The translations under genes and the position numbers were made by a program. Below the pieces are notes generated by a model, which saw nothing but the letters and a program-made list of their open reading frames with translations, was not told the origin of the DNA and ran no database searches. A stretch of DNA of 8,777 nucleotides from an uncultured Lachnospiraceae bacterium (GTDB lineage: Bacteria > Bacillota > Clostridia > Lachnospirales > Lachnospiraceae): NCBI GenBank assembly GCA_948665105.1, contig CAPNGW010000088.1, forward strand, positions 1 to 8,777, written 5' to 3'. Shown here one piece after another: positions 4,703 through 8,777 of the stretch. The stretch's first letter is position 1. Each line of letters starts with the position of its first letter.

Positions 4703-5380
4703 ATGAAAATCCAATCCGCCGAAAAAAACAGATTGTTCACTGGTATTGCCGGAACAGACCTGGAGCGCCTTCTCGTCTGCTCCAAATCCCAGTTTAAAAC
4801 TTACCGTCAGGGGACCATTATCTACCAGCAGGACCAACAACCCCAGAAACTTTTTGTCATGCTGAAGGGGCGTGTGGCTGTTATTAAAATGCTCCTTTCC
4901 GGTAAGAAAAATATCCTCTATGAGGTGGAGGAGGACAGCGTGTTTGGGGAAAACAGCTTCTTCCGGCAGGATGAGCGAAACTGTCTGGTCATGGAGGCTC
5001 TGACAGATGTTGAGGTGCTGGAAATTCCCTGGGACTTTTTCTATTGCTTCTGCGATGAGGGCTGTAAGCTGCACCGCCGTCTGATTCAGAATATGATGGA
5101 AATTCTTTCCAGAAAGGAATGGCAGGCCATGAGGAAGCTAAGCATCGTTTCCTCCACCTCCCTGAAAACCCGGCTCACCCGGTGGCTTATGATGGAATCA
5201 GATTCCCAGGGGGTTGTGAAGCTTACCATGAATCGTGAGGAGCTGGCGGATTTTCTCGGTGTGGCCCGTCCTTCCCTCTCCCGGGCATTGATGCAGCTTA
5301 AGGAGGAGGGGCTCATTGAGCTTTGGAAAAGGGAAATACGCATAAGGAAGCCGGAGAGAATGGAAGATTTTTATGAATAA
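4703..5380 (+). CDS. Crp/Fnr-family transcriptional regulator
   Basis: The product is 225 residues, starting at ATG 4703 with GAGAGGTGA (4687-4695) upstream. An N-terminal cNMP-type beta-roll covers about residues 10-115, followed by a long dimer helix at about 122-147 and a Crp-type helix-turn-helix at about 173-205 (LTMNREELADFLGVARPSLSRALMQLKEEGLIE). In the effector pocket, G82-E83 and R92 match the phosphate-binding residues of CRP, but the following Ser/Thr is N93, so cAMP itself is doubtful. The N-terminal FNR iron-sulfur cysteines are absent. Five Cys are present, including a cluster C115-x-C117-x3-C121 next to the dimer helix that could sense redox state or bind metal or heme; that is inference. 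It is probably the activator of the redox genes just downstream, whose promoter carries a matching palindrome. Confidence 0.9.
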   Translation: MKIQSAEKNRLFTGIAGTDLERLLVCSKSQFKTYRQGTIIYQQDQQPQKLFVMLKGRVAVIKMLLSGKKNILYEVEEDSVFGENSFFRQDERNCLVMEALTDVEVLEIPWDFFYCFCDEGCKLHRRLIQNMMEILSRKEWQAMRKLSIVSSTSLKTRLTRWLMMESDSQGVVKLTMNREELADFLGVARPSLSRALMQLKEEGLIELWKREIRIRKPERMEDFYE

Positions 5381-5418
5381 AAAACGAGTATGTAACTATG
5401 GTTACATACTTATTTTTT
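5379..5418 (+). terminator. Hairpin terminator of the regulator gene, possibly bidirectional
   Basis: A perfect 10-bp stem, AGTATGTAAC (5387-5396) with GTTACATACT (5401-5410), loop TATG, is preceded by an A-run (5379-5384) and followed by TA and six Ts (5413-5418). It begins right after the regulator's stop codon. The stem is AT-rich and so only moderately stable as RNA. Confidence 0.6.
5387..5410 (+). promoter_or_regulatory. Predicted Crp/Fnr operator, class II activator position
   Basis: The inverted repeat AGTATGTAAC-N4-GTTACATACT is perfect and has the layout of Crp/Fnr sites (TGTAAC-N4-GTTACA core). Its centre is 5398.5. With the -10 box at 5428-5433 and a start at about 5440, the site is centred at -41.5, the standard class II position. 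It overlaps the -35 region, where no good sigma-A hexamer is present, which is expected of an activator-dependent promoter. A partial half-site, AGTATGT, recurs at 5483-5489 in the leader. Confidence 0.7.
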
Positions 5419-5427
5419 GTTTATCTG

Positions 5428-5433
5428 TATAAT
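5428..5433 (+). promoter_or_regulatory. -10 box of the dehydrogenase-flavodiiron operon
   Basis: TATAAT matches the -10 consensus fully. The hexamer 17 bases upstream (CATACT, 5405-5410) is a poor -35 and lies inside the right arm of the palindrome. The predicted transcript starts near 5440 with a leader of about 76 bases. Confidence 0.7.
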
Positions 5434-5515
5434 ATGTACAAACAATGACGGAAAGACGGCAAATACCGCACATTTTAGTCAAAGTATGTTAAGAAATAGA
5501 AAAAGGAGGAGAACT

Positions 5516-7438
5516 ATGTATTTCAAAACATCACAGGAACACGAAGAGCTTCGCGCCGCAATCCGGGAATGGGCAGAACGGGAGATTAAACCCTTTGCCT
5601 TTATGATGGACCAGAACAGTGAGTTTCCGCGGTTGCAGATGAAAGATTTCGGCAAGCGGGGATATCTGGGACTTCCCTATCCCAAGGAGTACGGCGGCAT
5701 GGGCAAGGACATTTTAAGCTATGCCATCGGCGTGGAAGAATTGTCCCGTGTGGACGGCGGCACCGGTGTTATTTTGTCCGCCCATGTTTCTCTGGGAACC
5801 TTCCCCATTTTTGCCTTCGGTACCGAGAAGCAGAAGAAACAATATCTGGTACCTCTGGCAAAGGGCGAGAAGCTGGGAGCTTTCGGACTGACCGAGCCCA
5901 ATGCCGGTTCAGACGCAGGTGGAACAGAGACCACTGCAGAGCTGGTTGGAGATCACTACATCTTAAACGGTGAGAAAATTTTCATCACCAATGGCGGGGA
6001 AGCCGACATCTATGTGGTATTTGCAGTGACCACGCCCGGCATCGGTACTCGTGGTATCAGTGCCTTTATCGTGGAGAAGGGCTGGGAAGGCTTTACCTTC
6101 GGCGACCACTACGACAAGCTGGGTATTCGTTCCTCCGCAACGGCTCAGTTACTCTTTGACAACGTAAAAGTACCCAAGGAGAACCTTCTGGGCAAAGAGG
6201 GACAGGGCTTTAAGATTGCCATGGCCACACTGGACGGCGGACGTATCGGAATCGCAGCTCAGGCTTTGGGAATTGCCCAGGGTGCATATGAGGCTGCTGT
6301 GGAATACGCCAAGGACAGAGAACAGTTTGGAGCACCCATCGCGCAGCTTCAGGCCATTCAGTTCAAGATTGCAGAGATGGCCACAAAAATCCGCGCTGCC
6401 CGGTTTATGGTTTACAGTGCAGCAGAATTAAAAGAACATCACGAGCCCTATGGCATGGAAGCCGCCATGGCCAAGAAATATGCCTCCGACATCTGTCTTG
6501 AAGTGGTTAATGATGCACTTCAGGTATTTGGCGGCAGTGGTTACCTTAAGGGTATGGAAGTGGAGCGCTTCTACCGCGATGCGAAAATCTGTACGATTTA
6601 CGAAGGAACCAACGAGATTCAGAACGTTGTTATTGCGGCCCACATCCTGGGAAAAGCAGCCAAAGCCACCAACGTACCGGCACAGGCAAAGAAGAAGACA
6701 GCGATTACCGGCGCCCGTAAGAAACTCATTTTGAAGGAGGGAACCGCACAGGAGCGTGTTGCCCAGCTGGTGGAAGCACTGAAAGCAGACGGACATGATT
6801 TCTCTGTAGGCATTGACATCAACACACCCATCGTACAGGCGGAGCGTGTAGTCAGCGCCGGTAAGGGTATCGGAAGCAAGGAAAATATGAAGCTCATCGA
6901 GAACCTGGCCAAGGCGGCAGGAGCGGCTATAGGTTCCTCAAGACCTGTGGCAGAGCAGCTGATGTATGTGCCCATCAACCGGTATGTGGGTATGAGCGGA
7001 CAGAAATTTACAGGAAATCTGTACATAGCCTGCGGAATCTCCGGTGCAGTGCAGCACTTAAAGGGAATTAAGGACGCCTCCACCATCGTGGCCATCAACA
7101 GCAAGGCCAGCGCCCCCATTTTCAAAAATGCGGATTACGGCATTGTAGGAGATGTGAACGAGATTCTGCCTCTGCTTACCGCGGCTTTGGACGACGGCAA
7201 GGCAAAGAAGCCGGCTCCGCCCATGGTAAAGATGAAACGCATGGTACCGGCAGAGCCCACCCCGGCCCCCGTTGGAAGATATGTCTGCATGGGCTGTGGC
7301 TACGAGTACATACCGGAACTGGGAGACGAAGACGGCGAAATCTCACCTGGCACCAAGTTCAAAGAGCTGCCGGAAGAATGGATTTGCCCGGAGTGCGGAG
7401 AAGAAAAAGAAAACTTCATCCCGTCCACCAAAGAATAA
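5516..7438 (+). CDS. Acyl-CoA dehydrogenase - EtfA FAD domain - rubredoxin fusion
   Basis: The product is 640 residues from ATG 5516, with AAGGAGG at 5503-5509. Residues 1-380 are a complete acyl-CoA dehydrogenase: the flavin/substrate signature AFGLTEPNAGSD starts at A122, DREQFGAPIAQLQA lies in the C-terminal helical domain, and VFGGSGYLKGMEVERFYRDAK leads to IYEGTNEIQ with E363 as the expected catalytic base, as in short- and medium-chain enzymes. After a Lys/Ala-rich linker, residues about 442-555 match the C-terminal FAD domain of EtfA (AERVVSAGKGIG, GAAIGSSRPVAE, ACGISGAVQHLKGI, ADYGIVGD). EtfA domain I and EtfB are absent. A Pro/Ala-rich linker leads to a rubredoxin at about 588-636 with C591-x2-C594 and C624-x2-C627 for one iron. 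Inferred role: acyl-CoA oxidation with electrons passed through the second FAD to rubredoxin iron and on to the flavodiiron protein encoded 22 bases downstream. The substrate chain length cannot be told. Confidence 0.93.
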   Translation: MYFKTSQEHEELRAAIREWAEREIKPFAFMMDQNSEFPRLQMKDFGKRGYLGLPYPKEYGGMGKDILSYAIGVEELSRVDGGTGVILSAHVSLGTFPIFAFGTEKQKKQYLVPLAKGEKLGAFGLTEPNAGSDAGGTETTAELVGDHYILNGEKIFITNGGEADIYVVFAVTTPGIGTRGISAFIVEKGWEGFTFGDHYDKLGIRSSATAQLLFDNVKVPKENLLGKEGQGFKIAMATLDGGRIGIAAQALGIAQGAYEAAVEYAKDREQFGAPIAQLQAIQFKIAEMATKIRAARFMVYSAAELKEHHEPYGMEAAMAKKYASDICLEVVNDALQVFGGSGYLKGMEVERFYRDAKICTIYEGTNEIQNVVIAAHILGKAAKATNVPAQAKKKTAITGARKKLILKEGTAQERVAQLVEALKADGHDFSVGIDINTPIVQAERVVSAGKGIGSKENMKLIENLAKAAGAAIGSSRPVAEQLMYVPINRYVGMSGQKFTGNLYIACGISGAVQHLKGIKDASTIVAINSKASAPIFKNADYGIVGDVNEILPLLTAALDDGKAKKPAPPMVKMKRMVPAEPTPAPVGRYVCMGCGYEYIPELGDEDGEISPGTKFKELPEEWICPECGEEKENFIPSTKE

Positions 7439-7460
7439 GGTATAAGAAGGAGGAAAAATC

Positions 7461-8666
7461 ATGAGCAGTGTAAGAAAAGTAACCGAAGACTTATACTGGG
7501 TAGGCGTTAACGACAAGCGTCTGCACCTGTTTGAAAATATTCACCCCATTCCCAGAGGAGTTTCCTACAATTCCTATCTGCTGCTGGATGAAAAGACGGT
7601 GCTCTTTGACACCGTGGACTGGTCCGGCTGCCGGGAATATTTGAAAAACGTAAAAGAGGTATTAAACGGCAGAGACCTTGACTACCTTTTGATTAACCAC
7701 ATGGAGCCGGACCATGCGGCATCCATGGAGGAGGTACTGCTCCGCTATCCCAAGTGTAAGGTTATCAGCAACGAGAAGGCCTTCATGTTCATGCACCAGT
7801 TTGGCTTTGAGCTGGGAGACCGCAAGATTGAAGTAAAAGAAGGAGACACCTTCAGCTTCGGAAAACATAACGTTGCTTTCGTATTTGCCCAGATGGTACA
7901 CTGGCCGGAAGCTATGGTAACCTTTGACACCACCAACGGTGTGCTGTTCTCCGCAGATGCTTTCGGAAGCTTTGGCTCTCTGGACGGAAAGCTCTTCGAT
8001 GACGAAGTGAACTTTGACCGTGACTGGATTGACGATGCCAGAAGATATTTCTGCAACATCGTGGGGAAATACGGCGCCTTCGTACAGTACCTTCTGAAGA
8101 AGGCCTCCACAGTGCCCATTAAAATGTTCTGTCCCCTTCACGGCCCCGTTTGGCGCAGTGATTTGGGTTACTACATCGACAAGCATGACAAGTGGAGCCG
8201 CTATGAGCCGGAGGAAAAAGGTGTTCTTATCCTGTACGCATCCATGTACGGCAATACAGAAGCAGCAGCCCAGGCTCTGGCCTCCCGGCTCTGTGACAAG
8301 GGTATGACCAACGTGGCCGTATACGATGTATCCAACACCCACGTGTCCTACCTGGTAGCCGAAGCCTTCAAGTACAGCCACATTGTACTGGCCTCCTGCA
8401 CCTACAACCTGCAGGTTTACCCTGTGATGTACGATTTCCTGCATCACCTGAAGATTTTGAACTTCCAGAAGCGCACCTTCGGCATCATGGAAAACGGCAC
8501 CTGGGCCATCAAGTCCGGTACCCTCATGAAGGAGTTTATCGATGAGGAGCTTAAGGAATGTCTTGTTCTGGACGCACAGGTATCTGTGAACTCGTCCATG
8601 AACGAATCCAGCGCTACTGAGCTGGAGAATCTGGCAGATGCCCTGATTGCATCCGTTAAGAAATAA
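7461..8666 (+). CDS. fprA: Flavodiiron protein (class A), O2 and/or NO reductase
   Basis: The product is 401 residues, starting at ATG 7461 with AAGGAGG at 7447-7453. The N-terminal metallo-beta-lactamase-like domain (about 1-250) carries all seven diiron ligands of the family: H80-x-E82-x-D84-H85, H147 (in HWPE), D166 and H227 (in PLHGP). The flavodoxin domain (about 253-400) begins VLILYASMYGNTEAAAQAL, the FMN phosphate loop. There is no fused rubredoxin or flavin reductase, so it is a class A protein that needs an external donor, normally rubredoxin; the fused rubredoxin of the upstream gene is the obvious candidate. Such proteins reduce O2 to water or NO to N2O in the cytoplasm of anaerobes. 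Sequence alone does not decide between the two gases. It shares an operon with the dehydrogenase fusion. Confidence 0.96.
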   Translation: MSSVRKVTEDLYWVGVNDKRLHLFENIHPIPRGVSYNSYLLLDEKTVLFDTVDWSGCREYLKNVKEVLNGRDLDYLLINHMEPDHAASMEEVLLRYPKCKVISNEKAFMFMHQFGFELGDRKIEVKEGDTFSFGKHNVAFVFAQMVHWPEAMVTFDTTNGVLFSADAFGSFGSLDGKLFDDEVNFDRDWIDDARRYFCNIVGKYGAFVQYLLKKASTVPIKMFCPLHGPVWRSDLGYYIDKHDKWSRYEPEEKGVLILYASMYGNTEAAAQALASRLCDKGMTNVAVYDVSNTHVSYLVAEAFKYSHIVLASCTYNLQVYPVMYDFLHHLKILNFQKRTFGIMENGTWAIKSGTLMKEFIDEELKECLVLDAQVSVNSSMNESSATELENLADALIASVKK

Positions 8667-8685
8667 TTTAAAAGTGATTTATCAA

Positions 8686-8722
8686 CCGGGATGTTACTGC
8701 AGTGTGACATCCCGGATTTTTT
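8686..8722 (+). terminator. Intrinsic terminator after fprA
   Basis: CCGGGATGT (8686-8694) pairs perfectly with ACATCCCGG (8707-8715) around a 12-base loop that contains the small palindrome ACTGCAGT. A base later, six Ts follow (8717-8722). It starts 20 bases after the fprA stop. Confidence 0.93.
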
Positions 8723-8725
8723 GAT

Positions 8726-8777
8726 GTGTGCCCAGTATGGGCGCAATCTAATCGGTGAAAGTCCGTAACACACCCTA
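8726..8777 (+). mobile_element. 5' end of a group II intron, probably class IIC (cut by the window)
   Basis: The sequence begins GTGTGCCCAGTATGGGCGCA, matching the conserved group II intron start GUGYG and the first domain I hairpin (GCCC paired with GGGC), then continues GGTGAAAGTCC, the next conserved block. From memory it is close to the start of the group IIC intron of Oceanobacillus iheyensis. It sits three bases after the T-run of the fprA terminator, and class IIC introns are known to insert just behind terminator hairpins. Only 52 bases are visible, so the catalytic domain V and any reverse transcriptase gene would lie downstream. No branch or 3' splice site can be seen. Confidence 0.6.

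Noticed and set aside
4583..5074. Reverse-strand reading frame of 163 codons
   Set aside because: It overlaps the rplJ-rplL terminator, the regulator promoter and the regulator gene, with no domain or start signal of its own.
5417..5515. In-frame TTG extension of the dehydrogenase fusion (33 extra residues)
   Set aside because: It would start inside the terminator T-run and upstream of the predicted transcript start; ATG 5516 has AAGGAGG and begins at the normal family start.
7662..8447. Reverse-strand reading frame of 261 codons
   Set aside because: It lies wholly opposite fprA, shows no recognisable domain, and arises from the codon pattern of the real gene.
1..8777. CRISPR arrays, rRNA genes, prophage or toxin-antitoxin genes
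   Set aside because: No regularly spaced repeats, rRNA-like blocks or matching small gene pairs were seen.

Overview
The window looks like chromosomal DNA from an anaerobic Firmicute, most likely a clostridium of the Lachnospiraceae (Enterocloster, Hungatella or Lachnoclostridium type). The reasons are the gene order rpmG-secE-nusG-rplK-rplA-rplJ-rplL, strong AAGGAGG ribosome binding sites, sigma-A promoters with 17-base spacers, a sortase-anchored surface protein, and a rubredoxin/flavodiiron system. The genus is inference from family knowledge. All genes seen lie on the + strand.

Positions 1-770 hold the 3' end of a cell-wall-anchored surface protein (PKTGD sorting signal) and a small secreted or membrane-tethered DUF1307/YehR-like protein, followed by a strong hairpin. 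Positions 770-977 hold one strong and one possible promoter for the ribosomal cluster. Positions 978-3276 are rpmG, secE, nusG, rplK and rplA, with a bulged hairpin between nusG and rplK and an unusually long, heavily folded spacer between rplK and rplA. Right after rplA lies a perfect-consensus promoter, an L10 leader with an intrinsic terminator (attenuator), then rplJ and rplL. As read here, rplL is broken: about 70 bases coding for most of the N-terminal domain are missing and the frame shifts to a stop after 17 codons. The cluster ends at a terminator and rpoB does not follow, which is atypical.

Positions 4652-8722 form a separate redox module with three genes. The first encodes a Crp/Fnr-family regulator. 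The second encodes a 640-residue fusion of an acyl-CoA dehydrogenase, the FAD-binding domain of EtfA and a rubredoxin. The third encodes a flavodiiron protein (FprA) with all seven iron ligands. A perfect 10-bp inverted repeat lies between the regulator and the fusion gene. It appears to serve both as the regulator's terminator hairpin and as a Crp/Fnr operator centred at -41.5 from the predicted start of the fusion transcript, the classic class II activator position. The inferred flow is acyl-CoA to dehydrogenase FAD, to EtfA-type FAD, to rubredoxin iron, to FprA, to O2 (or NO). This would be a regulated two-gene chain using acyl-CoA oxidation to scavenge oxygen or nitric oxide.

The last 52 bases, just past the fprA terminator, look like the 5' end of a group II intron, probably the IIC class that inserts behind terminator hairpins. 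The window cuts it off.
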